A stretch of DNA of 19,658 nucleotides from Deltaproteobacteria bacterium (GCA_026388345.1 JAPLJY010000101.1:1-19658); one strand, 5' to 3'; counted from the stretch's first letter, positions 1-7,545 are shown. Made by a program: numbers and translations. Notes: generated by a model from the letters alone, not told the origin.

Positions 1-328
1 CGAACCCCTCGTCGCCGGTCGCCGCAAAATGCATGCAGATCGGCGTTTCCCGGGAGGCTTTCGGGGGGAGGACCAGCTCAAAGAAGGAAGTCCGGCTCTC
101 CGCGGGCAGGGGAAGGTCGATGTAGGGGGATAGGAAGGCGCCCCGGCGCAGCAGCGCGGTTTCGGTCTCCACAGTCTCCTCCCAGCGGACCTCGACGGGC
201 CGCGGCGGCCCGGGGTGAAGGCCGGCGCGGTGGAACTCCCGGAGACGCGGGAGATCCCCCCATCCGTCCTTGAAAAAGAGGCGGCGGTTGGACTGGCTCG
301 CGTAAAGGCGGTCGAGAATGCTTGTCAT
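1..328 (-). CDS. ABHD18-like alpha/beta hydrolase, N-terminal part (runs off window start)
   Basis: About 109 N-terminal residues are visible; the gene continues past position 1. The translation starts MTSILDRLYASQ and then shows the order typical of the ABHD18 (DUF2048) alpha/beta hydrolases: an FKDGWGDLPRLREF block near residue 20, then GAFLSPYIDLPLP, then a beta strand leading to CMHFAATGDEGF. This parallels the family's 'GWG...RLFEF', 'G.F.SP' and 'IHLAGTGDH' blocks. The nucleophile elbow would lie outside the window, so catalytic competence cannot be judged. Start: ATG at 328 puts LDRLY at the N-terminus as in family members. An in-frame ATG at 361 would add 11 residues but has no good ribosome binding site. 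Substrate unknown. It diverges from the dehydratase subunit genes and shares a ~140-nt promoter region with them. Confidence 0.72.
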   Translation of the reverse strand, partial: MTSILDRLYASQSNRRLFFKDGWGDLPRLREFHRAGLHPGPPRPVEVRWEETVETETALLRRGAFLSPYIDLPLPAESRTSFFELVLPPKASRETPICMHFAATGDEGF

Positions 329-412
329 CTCCGTGGACTTTCCCCTGTCGGTTTCCGTCATTTTCTGCTATAAGAATCGCCGGCTTCCGGCACGATCCGC
401 GCCGGTCGGTCT

Positions 413-442
413 TTGATACAGGCAGGAATGTCTTTTTGTCAA
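413..442 (-). promoter_or_regulatory. Possible sigma70 promoter for the ABHD18-like gene
   Basis: On the minus strand TTGACA (442 to 437) is followed after 18 nt by TATCAA (418 to 413), four of six matches to the -10 consensus. Transcription would begin near 406 and run into the hydrolase gene at 328/361. Only the box match and the divergent layout support it. Confidence 0.35.
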
Positions 443-471
443 TCGTTTGTTGACGCCTTTTGGAAAAGCCC

Positions 472-1578
472 ATGGGTTCGGATTCCACAGATCTCATTCG
501 TCTTCACCTGGAGATCGCGCAGGATGAGCAGCAGCAGGGACGGCCCGTCATGGGAACGCTCTGTTCCCACGTCCCCGTCGAGATTCTCCATGCCTTCGGC
601 GTGCTGCCGGTCCGCCTGTGGGGGCAGGCGGAGGAGATCGGCCGGGCGGACGTCCTGCTGCAGACCTACATCTGCCCGCCGGTCCGCCACCTCATGGCCC
701 TGGGGCTTTCCGGCCGCTATGACTTCCTCGACGGCCTGATCCACACCTACTGCTGCGATGCTCCCTGCGGCCTCTTCAACATCTGGCGGCGGAACCTGAA
801 GCCGCGATTCTCCCGCATGGTAAGCCTGCCCTATCAGGCGACGGAGGAGGCCGTCGACTACGCCGTGGCGGAGTTTAGGGGCCTCATCGACGCGCTTGCG
901 GCCTTCACCGGGAAACCCTTTTCGGAGGAGGCGCTTGCGGGATCCATCCGCCTCTACGAGGAGGCCCGCGGCCTGCTCCGCGGCCTCTATCGCCTGAAAC
1001 AGGAAGGTGCGGCTATCCCCTACCCGGAGATCTATCGGCAGAACCTCCTGTTTCAACTCCTCCCCGTCGAACGTTTCATCCCCCTCTGCCGGGAATACCG
1101 GCCGCAGGCTACCGCCGCGGTTTCCGCAAAGCAAATCCGGATCCTCCTCTCGGGGAGCGTCGTCGCCGACGAGGAGATCCTGGAGCGGATCGAGGAACTC
1201 GGGGGCCGGATCGTTGCCGACGACACGTGTCTCGGCCTCCGTCCGCTTCAGGGGCGGGTCGCCGAAAACGGGGATCCCCTCCGGGCGCTTGCGGCCTTTT
1301 ATCTCGAAAGGCCGCCCTGTGCCTCCCGGGCCGATCTCCCGTCCCGCCGCCGCTACCTCCTGGAAACCATCGCCTCCGCCGGGGCGGAAGCGGTGATTTT
1401 TATCCACCAGAAATTCTGCGACCCCCACCTCTCCGATCACCCGCTCCTGAAGCAGACCCTGGAGGAACGGGGGATCCCCCAGCTCCAATTCGAGCTGGAG
1501 GGGGAAGGGATGACCGGCCAGGTCCAGACCCGTCTTGAGGGGTTCTTCGAGATGCTGGAGGGACGCGCATGGAGATGA
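472..1578 (+). CDS. 2-hydroxyacyl-CoA dehydratase / benzoyl-CoA reductase family subunit (HgdB/BcrC-like)
   Basis: This 368-residue cytosolic protein belongs to the iron-sulfur family that includes subunits of 2-hydroxyacyl-CoA dehydratases and ATP-dependent benzoyl-CoA reductase. Members form a heterodimer in which each subunit binds a [4Fe-4S] cluster through about three cysteines. Visible family marks are GTLCSHVPVEILHAFG with C31, then PVRLW, C68 in TYICPPVRH, and C94/C95 in YCCDAPCG. A late cysteine, C316, lies in HQKFCDPH and is followed by the C-terminal TRLEGFFEML. Start: ATG 472 has GGAAAAG seven bases upstream; a TTG at 460 could add four residues. The gene overlaps its partner by 10 nt, so the two are surely cotranslated. 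The substrate cannot be told from sequence. No activase (HgdC or BcrA/D type) gene is present, so one must be supplied from elsewhere. Confidence 0.85.
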   Translation: MGSDSTDLIRLHLEIAQDEQQQGRPVMGTLCSHVPVEILHAFGVLPVRLWGQAEEIGRADVLLQTYICPPVRHLMALGLSGRYDFLDGLIHTYCCDAPCGLFNIWRRNLKPRFSRMVSLPYQATEEAVDYAVAEFRGLIDALAAFTGKPFSEEALAGSIRLYEEARGLLRGLYRLKQEGAAIPYPEIYRQNLLFQLLPVERFIPLCREYRPQATAAVSAKQIRILLSGSVVADEEILERIEELGGRIVADDTCLGLRPLQGRVAENGDPLRALAAFYLERPPCASRADLPSRRRYLLETIASAGAEAVIFIHQKFCDPHLSDHPLLKQTLEERGIPQLQFELEGEGMTGQVQTRLEGFFEMLEGRAWR

Positions 1579-2810
1579 AGAAAACGAGAAAACGGCTGCA
1601 GGCAAACGGGAGGCTCCGGGAGATCATCACCGACTTCTATGCCGACGGCCACCGGGCAAAGGCCGAGGGGCGGCCGGTCGTCTGTATCCCGCCGATGAAC
1701 GGGATGATCGAGCTCTTCTACGCGATGGACATCCATCCCGTCTTCCCGGAGAACTGGGCGCCTCTCTGCGCGGCAATCGGGACAAACCGGCAGAACTTCG
1801 CATCCGCGGCCGAACGGGGATTCTCCGGCGACCTCTGCGGCTATTTCCGGAACAACGTCGGCTACGCGCTTGCGGGGATCGAGGAGGCAAACCAGCCGCT
1901 GGGCGGCCTCCCGAAACCCGATTTCCTGATCTCCTTCGGCGCGGGCTGCATCCCGACACAGAAGACCTTCCAGGTCCTCTGCGACCACTTCCGGGTTCCG
2001 GTCATCCGGGCGGACCTGCCGCAGGTGGCGATGGAGGAGATCCGGGAGCACCACATCCGCTACGGCGTCGTGCAGACGGAGCGCGTCGTCCGGTTCCTCG
2101 AGGAGAAAACCGGCCACCGGCTGGACATGGATCGTCTCCGGCAGGCCGTCATTTACACCGACGAGGCCTGCCGCCTCTGGGACGAGATCATGGCCCTGCG
2201 CGCGACGGTGCCGGCCCCCTTCTCCGCGGCGGAGATCGGAATCATGTTTGTCATGGTGACCCGCCACGGGACGAAAATCGCCGTTGATTTCCTCCGGGAG
2301 GTCCTCGCGGAGGTGAAGGAAAAGGTGGCGCGGGGCGAGGGGGTGATCCCGAACGAGAGGATCCGCCTCTTCTGGGACAACATCCCCCTGTGGCACAACA
2401 TGGCGGTCTTCAATTACTTCGAGAAATGGGACGCCGTCGTCGTCGCAGAGACCTACTCCGCCGCCTGGTCCCTCCGTCTCGATCCCGAGAAGCCGATGGA
2501 GAGTCTTGTCTACAAGTCGCTCGTCTCGTACCCCCTCGTCTCCTGCGTCTCTCTGGAGAAACGCCTGGAGCTGATCGTGAAGGCCGTCCGGGAGTACAAA
2601 ATCGACGGCGCGATCCTCCATTCCAACCGGAGCTGCAAGCCGATCTCGATGGGACAGATGGATATCGGGCGGGTCCTCGCGGAGAAACTCGGCTGCCCCT
2701 CCGTCATGTTCGACGGGGACCACATGGACGGCGACCGGTTCTCCTTCGCCCAGTTTCAGACCCGGATCGACGCCTTCATGGAAATGCTGCTGGAACGGAA
2801 GAAGTTGTGA
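1569..2810 (+). CDS. 2-hydroxyacyl-CoA dehydratase / benzoyl-CoA reductase family subunit (BcrB/HgdA-like)
   Basis: This is the 413-residue partner subunit. Marks of the BcrB-like branch are an N-terminal VVCIPPMNGMIELFYAMD block and C90 in SGDLCGYFRN. C127 follows in ISFGAGCIPTQKTF, then a DLPQ segment. C356 lies in HSNRSCKPISMGQMD, and the protein ends with DGDHMDGDRFS and RIDAFMEML. C90, C127 and C356 are the likely ligands of the [4Fe-4S] cluster (inference from family pattern). Known members carry out radical dehydration of 2-hydroxyacyl-CoA thioesters or reductive dearomatisation, driven by an ATP-dependent activase. Start: ATG 1569 has GGAGGG six bases upstream and lies inside the end of the preceding gene. 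An ATG at 1575 forms an ATGA overlap and is the alternative. Which reaction this pair performs is open. Confidence 0.85.
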   Translation: MEMKKTRKRLQANGRLREIITDFYADGHRAKAEGRPVVCIPPMNGMIELFYAMDIHPVFPENWAPLCAAIGTNRQNFASAAERGFSGDLCGYFRNNVGYALAGIEEANQPLGGLPKPDFLISFGAGCIPTQKTFQVLCDHFRVPVIRADLPQVAMEEIREHHIRYGVVQTERVVRFLEEKTGHRLDMDRLRQAVIYTDEACRLWDEIMALRATVPAPFSAAEIGIMFVMVTRHGTKIAVDFLREVLAEVKEKVARGEGVIPNERIRLFWDNIPLWHNMAVFNYFEKWDAVVVAETYSAAWSLRLDPEKPMESLVYKSLVSYPLVSCVSLEKRLELIVKAVREYKIDGAILHSNRSCKPISMGQMDIGRVLAEKLGCPSVMFDGDHMDGDRFSFAQFQTRIDAFMEMLLERKKL

Positions 2811-2811
2811 T

Positions 2812-3621
2812 ATGATGTTGCGTCATCCATCAACGCCGGCATGCCGGGAAAGGGGTTTGGCCGTCGCGGATTGTACAATGAACGCAACCATGAATACACT
2901 CCCCGTCCCCGTGGACGGCAAAGAACCGAAACGGTGCCTCTCCTGCGGGACGATGGAGAATATCGGGCGCCGCCGCTACTGTTCCATCGACTGCCGGCAG
3001 AAGCTCCGGCAGCGGCTCGACATGCGCATCGGCCTTCTCGAGGCGCTGAACACGCGCTACGCCACCTTCTATTTCTCCGACCTGCTGATCGTCATGGACG
3101 TCCTTCCCCGCGGCTACAAGGAGATCTGCAGCTTCTTCTACCCGCGGACACCGGGGAAGAGTCCCGGCGAGGATTTCGGCAGGATGGCGGATATCCTGGG
3201 GGAGACCTGGTGGGCGGAGCAGCGGCGGACGAAGAAGCGGTATTTCGCGACGCTCCACGTCCTCGATCGGGCCGCCCGGAACCGCGTGCCGCCGCAGGCC
3301 GTAAAGCCCAGAATCCTGCACACACCGAACGTCAAACCGGCGTCGCTCATCTACCTGAATCTCGAGAAGTCGAACCTCGATTCCCCCGAACTCCGGAAGA
3401 TCATCCGGGACGCCTACCGGCGCCAGGTCAAGATCCACCACCCGGATCTCGGGGGCGAAGCGGCGATGTTCCGGAAGATCCACCAAGCCTACGATGACCT
3501 GATCCGCTGGGCGGAGAATCCCAGCTTCATCCGCCACCGCGGTTTCCCGGACAAGTGGTTCTACGAAGGAGACAAAGAGCGCTGGGCCCAGCCCACGCCG
3601 CTCCATCCGCAGGGCAGATGA
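2812..3621 (+). CDS. Zinc-finger and J-domain protein of unknown partner
   Basis: The predicted protein is 269 residues. Near the N-terminus it has a C-x2-C-x11-C-x3-C zinc-finger pattern (C42, C45, C57, C61: KRCLSCG...RRYCSIDC). A middle region of about 120 residues has no motif I recognise. The C-terminal third has a J-domain-like helix pair with the diagnostic HPD tripeptide at 210-212 (KIHHPDLGG), followed by FRKIHQAYDDLIRW. J-domains stimulate DnaK ATPase, so a specialised co-chaperone is likely. It lacks the G/F region and CxxCxGxG repeats of classical DnaJ. Start is uncertain: ATG 2812 lies one base after the dehydratase stop with GGAAGAAG upstream, but the first 22 residues look uninformative, and ATG 2878 (MNATMNTL) is equally plausible. 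Its position right after the two iron-sulfur subunits suggests, but does not show, a role in their folding. Confidence 0.75.
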   Translation: MMLRHPSTPACRERGLAVADCTMNATMNTLPVPVDGKEPKRCLSCGTMENIGRRRYCSIDCRQKLRQRLDMRIGLLEALNTRYATFYFSDLLIVMDVLPRGYKEICSFFYPRTPGKSPGEDFGRMADILGETWWAEQRRTKKRYFATLHVLDRAARNRVPPQAVKPRILHTPNVKPASLIYLNLEKSNLDSPELRKIIRDAYRRQVKIHHPDLGGEAAMFRKIHQAYDDLIRWAENPSFIRHRGFPDKWFYEGDKERWAQPTPLHPQGR

Positions 3622-4091
3622 GGGGCCTGTCCAAAACCACCGATGAGACTCCCGATGGAGGAGACGGACATTTCACCAATTCAGAAAAGAAGGCAATGTG
3701 ACCTGCACACAGTTCAGTTGAGGAGCAAAAATTATAAACAGAATGATTCAACATCCTATTCCAAATCTGTCGGCAGGGTAATCTGGTACGGAAGGGAGAT
3801 TTAGCTACTGTTATAAAAACGAAAACCATAACCCTCCTGTACTTCCTGAAAGTAAACAAGTCGTAAGCCTCAATGATGATTCAGAATTTCAAGTCGTAAT
3901 CAATGTTAGGATTTCTTCAGCCATTATGATATGGATACAATAATTTAATGTCCGTATCTGTGAGGGGCTTGGGCATCAAAGCCATGATCGAAATACTATG
4001 ACACTGCCGGGAAACCAAACGGTTAACGGAGAAGAAAACAAGCATTAACCCACCCGTATCAAGAGAAACCGGTCCATTCGACTAAAATATT
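3622..4091. other. AT-rich intergenic stretch before the restriction-modification genes
   Basis: This 470-nt stretch marks the switch from about 65 % GC to AT-rich DNA. I see no RNA gene or terminator. A 49-codon open frame (3655-3804, plus strand, MEETDISPIQKRRQ...) starts at an ATG but has no convincing ribosome binding site or recognisable family. TAAAAT at 4083-4088 lies so close to the methyltransferase ATG that, as a -10 box, it would give a nearly leaderless message. Confidence 0.5.
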
Positions 4092-6101
4092 ATGGGCAGC
4101 ATGCAACTAATGTTCAATTTCCCCCATGTCGAACGCAAATTCATCGCCCCGCGGGCAGATGTGGCTATCGATTTTTTTTTCCCCGAAGAGGAAGCTGACA
4201 AGCTTGCCCAGATCGAATCGTACAACAAGCACCTTTTCCGTCCCAATACATATCTGCATAAATGGTGGGCCAGGCGTTCCGGCGTCACGTTCCGCTATAT
4301 ACTCAAGCAACTCTCCGCTAAATCTGATCTGCGTGATTTTTATACTCCGGGAGGCCTTGAAGGCCTGACTATCCTGGATCCGATGATGGGAGGGGCGACA
4401 ACCCTGCATGAGGCCATCAGACTTGGTGCCAATGTCATCGGTTATGATGTGGATCCGATACCTGTTCTGCAGGCCCGCGCCTCGTTAACCGAGATCAACC
4501 TCCAAGAAAAACAGGTGGCCTTTGATCTCTTTCTTGAAAAACTGGATCAGAAACTATCCACCTATTTTGAAACGTCATGCCCGGACTGTTCCGAAAAAAG
4601 CGACATGCAATTTCTGCTTTATGGCCTCAGAAGACAGTTCGATAAGGACGAAGCTATTTTTCTTGATTCCTTCACCTTGCGAGCGGAAACAAACGGAGAT
4701 AGGAAAACCATCCTCGATTTTTATCCTTCCCTGAATGTTACACGCGAGAACAGAACCTGGCCATTGATGGATAAGGATGAGGTAAAAAATAGAGGAATAA
4801 ACGTCAAAAATTTAGAACTTCTGGATATTCCCTTTGCGGACCGTTATGTCCCTCTGGTCATGGTTGGGAAATGCAGACATCACGGTCAATTCTTCAAGGC
4901 GCCTGATGTCAGGGATCTTCAGAACATCGCTACCGCAGTGTCACAGACATCCAGACTGACCTTTCCTGGTCAAAATGGATTTAGAGTTCCTCAAGGCCCT
5001 AAATCAAGTGATCTTATTGCCCGGGGCGTGGCGAATTTTTTTGAACTGTTTTCTCCCCGTCAACTCCTCTATCTGTCCGAGGCGAAACGGTGCATCAACG
5101 AAGCAGCCCCTGAGCATCGGCTGTGGCTGGCCTTGCTCGTTTCCACATCTTTGGAATTTAACTCCTTGCTGTGCGGATACAAGGGCGTCGATCAGAGAAG
5201 ACCGGGGGCCATACGCCACGTTTTTTCCCATCACGCCTATTCATTTCCCTGCACAGCATTAGAAAACAATCCTGTCTTTAAGGCCAAAACATCCGGTACG
5301 CTGCGTAATTTATTTGAGAAGCGCATTTTGAAAGCCGGAATATGGGCACAGGCGCCGGTCGAACGGCGCTGGTCAGGCGCCAAGTGGGAGAAGGTCATCA
5401 TTGACGGCGAATTGGATGTGGGTCAGGAATGCGAGGCTATGGATGAATTTACAGAGGATACTCGCTCCTTCATGATCAGGCAAAATGATTCCTCTGTGCT
5501 TCCCTTGCCCAATCAAGCCATTGATTATGTCGTCACCGATCCCCCTTATTTTGACAATGTCCAGTACAGCGACCTGTCACATTTTTTCCGCTGCTGGCTC
5601 CGCTGGTTTCTGCCGGACCAGGCCAACTGGCAATACCAGCCTCTCCTGTCTGCTGTTGCCGAATCTAAGGAGAATGAAGCAAAATTCGGCGATATCCTCG
5701 CTAAAGTCTGGCAGGAATGCCATCGCGTCCTTATACGGCCGCACGGCAGGCTAATCTTTACCTACCATCACTGGCGTGCCGCTGCCTGGTCACAGCTTAC
5801 CATTGCCCTTGCCAGTGCGCGCTTTCGGCTGATGAACGGCTATGTCGTTCACTCGGAGAATCCGATTTCCGTTCACATCAGAAGCCTTCGTGCCCTTCAG
5901 CACGACGCGATTCTTGTGTTCAAGCCTTGCGATGACGATGACGGTAACGCAAGGCATTGGGGGAAGCCAGAAAGGATACAGATGGACGACAGTGAGTCCT
6001 TCTGCCGAGGTTGTACGCAATACCTGGGCTGGATACTGAACCATGATTTTGATCATGAAAAGATCCGCCTTTTATGGAAAGAATTCATCGGGGGCGACTA
6101 A
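4092..6101 (+). CDS. DUF1156-like DNA methyltransferase of a type II restriction-modification system
   Basis: This 669-residue protein shows the hallmarks of S-adenosylmethionine-dependent amino-methyltransferases acting on adenine-N6 or cytosine-N4. The N-terminal YNKHLFRPNTYLHKWWARR segment (44-62) resembles the entry motif of DUF1156-type enzymes. Motif I is LDPMMGGATTLHEA (from 95), followed by VIGYDVDP. The catalytic DPPYFDNVQYSDL lies at 483-495. Motif I before DPPY with some 380 residues between is the alpha-class order, so the middle probably holds the target recognition domain. C163/C166 and C261-x-H-H could form a zinc ribbon (inference). The modified base and site cannot be read from sequence. 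The start is weak: no Shine-Dalgarno before 4092, and in-frame ATGs at 4101 and 4110 are alternatives. The stop overlaps the endonuclease start as TAATG. Composition is AT-rich compared with the flanks. Confidence 0.85.
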   Translation: MGSMQLMFNFPHVERKFIAPRADVAIDFFFPEEEADKLAQIESYNKHLFRPNTYLHKWWARRSGVTFRYILKQLSAKSDLRDFYTPGGLEGLTILDPMMGGATTLHEAIRLGANVIGYDVDPIPVLQARASLTEINLQEKQVAFDLFLEKLDQKLSTYFETSCPDCSEKSDMQFLLYGLRRQFDKDEAIFLDSFTLRAETNGDRKTILDFYPSLNVTRENRTWPLMDKDEVKNRGINVKNLELLDIPFADRYVPLVMVGKCRHHGQFFKAPDVRDLQNIATAVSQTSRLTFPGQNGFRVPQGPKSSDLIARGVANFFELFSPRQLLYLSEAKRCINEAAPEHRLWLALLVSTSLEFNSLLCGYKGVDQRRPGAIRHVFSHHAYSFPCTALENNPVFKAKTSGTLRNLFEKRILKAGIWAQAPVERRWSGAKWEKVIIDGELDVGQECEAMDEFTEDTRSFMIRQNDSSVLPLPNQAIDYVVTDPPYFDNVQYSDLSHFFRCWLRWFLPDQANWQYQPLLSAVAESKENEAKFGDILAKVWQECHRVLIRPHGRLIFTYHHWRAAAWSQLTIALASARFRLMNGYVVHSENPISVHIRSLRALQHDAILVFKPCDDDDGNARHWGKPERIQMDDSESFCRGCTQYLGWILNHDFDHEKIRLLWKEFIGGD

Positions 6102-7018
6102 TGGCCAAATACCCTTCAGAGATTTTCGGATGTTATCTGCGGAACATCTCGCCGGAAGCTGAAGAGATGAGGAGAAAATACTGGTGTCCGTTCCATGAAT
6201 CACCATGCTACAAGCAGAGCCGGCTGATCAATTATCCCTTCGGCGTCTGCACCGCCCATGTGGATGGACAGGAAATTGCCTTATGCCCCCGGCGTTTTCT
6301 GGAGAAAAACAAGGTCTTCCATGATATTGCGCTCTCCCAGTTTGGAACAAGCGACAATGTTCTCGTTTTTTCTGAGGTTGGTTTGCCCGGTATAGGAAAT
6401 TTTGATTTCGTGATGGTTCAACATAAACCGTTAAGTGCCCATGTGGAGGATTTCGTTGCCATAGAGTTTCAAACGGGTCAAACAACGAGCACGGGCCAAT
6501 TGGTTGAAGGGTTTAAAACCTTTATGAAAGATCGCCGTTTACGAGATGATTTTTCATACCATTTTGGGATCAATATGTATGATATCTGGAAAAGGACGTT
6601 CACCCAGATTCTCAACAAGGGCATCATAATGGAAAAGTGGGGAAAGAAGATATTCTGGGTAGTTCAAGATCCGGTATTCAATTACTTTCAAAAAAAGTTC
6701 CGGTTGTTTGACATAGGCTATAGCAAAAGCCATTGTTCCGTATTTTCCCTTTATGACCTTAAAGAAAATGGCCAGCGTCTCGATTTGCTTCCAACAAGAA
6801 TGTTCTCCTCAACCGTGGACGCCCTATTTGATGCTTTTCGCAGGAATGACGATATCCCTCCGGTAGAGAAATTTATGGAACGGCTTGAATCAAAACTGAG
6901 TGGCGACATGAAGATAGCCCTTCATTTGAGTCATGAAAAGCCACCCGCAAAATTCGACGCCCCGAAACCCGGTGCCACGGGTCGAGTGCGAGAGCCATCA
7001 GATGAATTCAAAGACTGA
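6101..7018 (+). CDS. NotI-family type II restriction endonuclease
   Basis: The protein has 305 residues from ATG 6101, against 383 for NotI itself. The order of conserved features matches NotI. First comes EIFGCYLRN, then four cysteines C29 (CPF), C36, C50 (GVC) and C62 (CPRR), which in NotI hold a structural iron. The active site follows: D102 in GNFDF and E122-x-Q124 in AIEFQTG, the NotI variant of the PD-(D/E)xK nuclease core. The later IWKRTFTQI block corresponds to NotI VFKRTFYQM. Start: ATG 6101 overlaps the methyltransferase stop (TAATG) and has GGGGGCG just upstream; an in-frame ATG at 6074 is less likely. The paired methyltransferase should protect the host. Family assignment is by recall of the NotI sequence. 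The recognition site is not predictable, though NotI itself cuts GCGGCCGC. Confidence 0.85.
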   Translation: MAKYPSEIFGCYLRNISPEAEEMRRKYWCPFHESPCYKQSRLINYPFGVCTAHVDGQEIALCPRRFLEKNKVFHDIALSQFGTSDNVLVFSEVGLPGIGNFDFVMVQHKPLSAHVEDFVAIEFQTGQTTSTGQLVEGFKTFMKDRRLRDDFSYHFGINMYDIWKRTFTQILNKGIIMEKWGKKIFWVVQDPVFNYFQKKFRLFDIGYSKSHCSVFSLYDLKENGQRLDLLPTRMFSSTVDALFDAFRRNDDIPPVEKFMERLESKLSGDMKIALHLSHEKPPAKFDAPKPGATGRVREPSDEFKD

Positions 7019-7343
7019 TTCTCTTGATGCCTGGGAGTAGCTACTGCCATGTGATCTCACGTCCCGACTAATCTTTGCATTAAAACTCTGTACTTACTTT
7101 CAAATGGTAATATTCAATACTTTTCCTGAATCAATTCTGAGGCTTATTAGGTGTAAGAGACATCCGTCTGAACTTATTTGATAACTTTTAAACATAAAAT
7201 TTGCAGCATCTGAAAGCATCATTTTGCACAATAAAATTTCGTTTGATTACGGGTCAACAATTCCCTCCTGTAAAGCAATCGTGAATCATCGTGTAAGTCC
7301 TTCATTATAATTTTCCATACTTAGTTATCACACCCCTCCATAA
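7019..7343. other. AT-rich intergenic stretch after the endonuclease gene
   Basis: About 325 nt of AT-rich sequence close the restriction-modification island. The only structure noticed is a perfect 10-bp palindrome (AGTAGCTACT, 7036-7045) about 18 nt after the endonuclease stop. It has no loop and no following U-run, so it is not a typical terminator. No convincing gene, RNA or insertion sequence end is visible. Confidence 0.4.
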
Positions 7344-7365
7344 CCTGCCAATTGCCTGCCAATTG
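7344..7365. repeat. 11-bp tandem repeat abutting the panB -35 box
   Basis: CCTGCCAATTG occurs twice in perfect tandem (7344-7354 and 7355-7365). It is followed directly by CCTTGACAGG, which contains the -35 hexamer. TTGCC...GGCAA also forms a short inverted repeat around the -35. The position suits a regulator binding site; the protein is unknown. Confidence 0.6.
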
Positions 7366-7367
7366 CC

Positions 7368-7396
7368 TTGACAGGCAAACCCCATCTTCATATACT
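7368..7396 (+). promoter_or_regulatory. Near-consensus sigma70 promoter of panB-ilvD
   Basis: TTGACA (7368-7373) is separated by exactly 17 nt from TATACT (7391-7396). The -35 box is perfect and the -10 box matches five of six. Transcription should begin near 7403, leaving a leader of about 140 nt before panB at 7546. It is the best promoter match in the window. Confidence 0.75.
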
Positions 7397-7408
7397 CGAT
7401 CCCGCTCA

Positions 7409-7532
7409 GAATGCCGGTTCCGATTCAATGGATGCTCTTTGCAGCAGGTCGGGGGGAATGCGTTCGCCGGCAGATTTAAAGACATGGCGGCAGTGAACAA
7501 GGGAACGGCAGGAAAAGACAAAACCGGCATTC
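7409..7532 (+). ncRNA. Candidate structured 5' leader of panB closed by an 11-bp helix
   Basis: GAATGCCGGTT (7409-7419) and AACCGGCATTC (7522-7532) are perfect inverted complements 102 nt apart inside the predicted panB leader. The first arm begins a few bases after the likely transcription start and the second ends just before the AAAAGGAG ribosome binding site. This is the usual geometry of a riboswitch-like element with a closing P1 stem. Internal pairing such as GTTCGCC with GGC...GAAC is possible, and CGGCAG occurs three times inside. The published 'pan' RNA motif lies upstream of panB in several bacteria including deltaproteobacteria, but I could not match its bulged-A hairpins with confidence. 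Confidence 0.4.
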
Positions 7533-7545
7533 AAAAGGAGCAGAT

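Noticed and set aside
439..1605. Long minus-strand open frame opposite the first dehydratase subunit (388 codons)
   Set aside because: It is a mirror of the high-GC plus-strand gene. The plus frame has family motifs and cysteines; the minus frame is rich in unpatterned R, P and G and matches nothing I know.
1437..2723. Long minus-strand open frame opposite the second dehydratase subunit (428 codons)
   Set aside because: Same GC-driven shadow effect; no domain pattern, and the opposite strand is clearly coding.
3655..3804. 49-codon open frame upstream of the methyltransferase as a controller (C) protein
   Set aside because: No helix-turn-helix pattern, no ribosome binding site, and shorter than known controller proteins.
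3622..7343. Larger multi-gene phage-defence cluster (DISARM or BREX-like)
   Set aside because: Only a methyltransferase and a nuclease are present; no helicase, PglZ, phospholipase D or ATPase gene lies in the window.
7411..7479. 22-codon leader peptide in the panB leader (MPVPIQWMLFAAGRG...)
   Set aside because: No ribosome binding site and no run of regulatory codons (few Val, Ile or Leu), so amino-acid attenuation is not supported.
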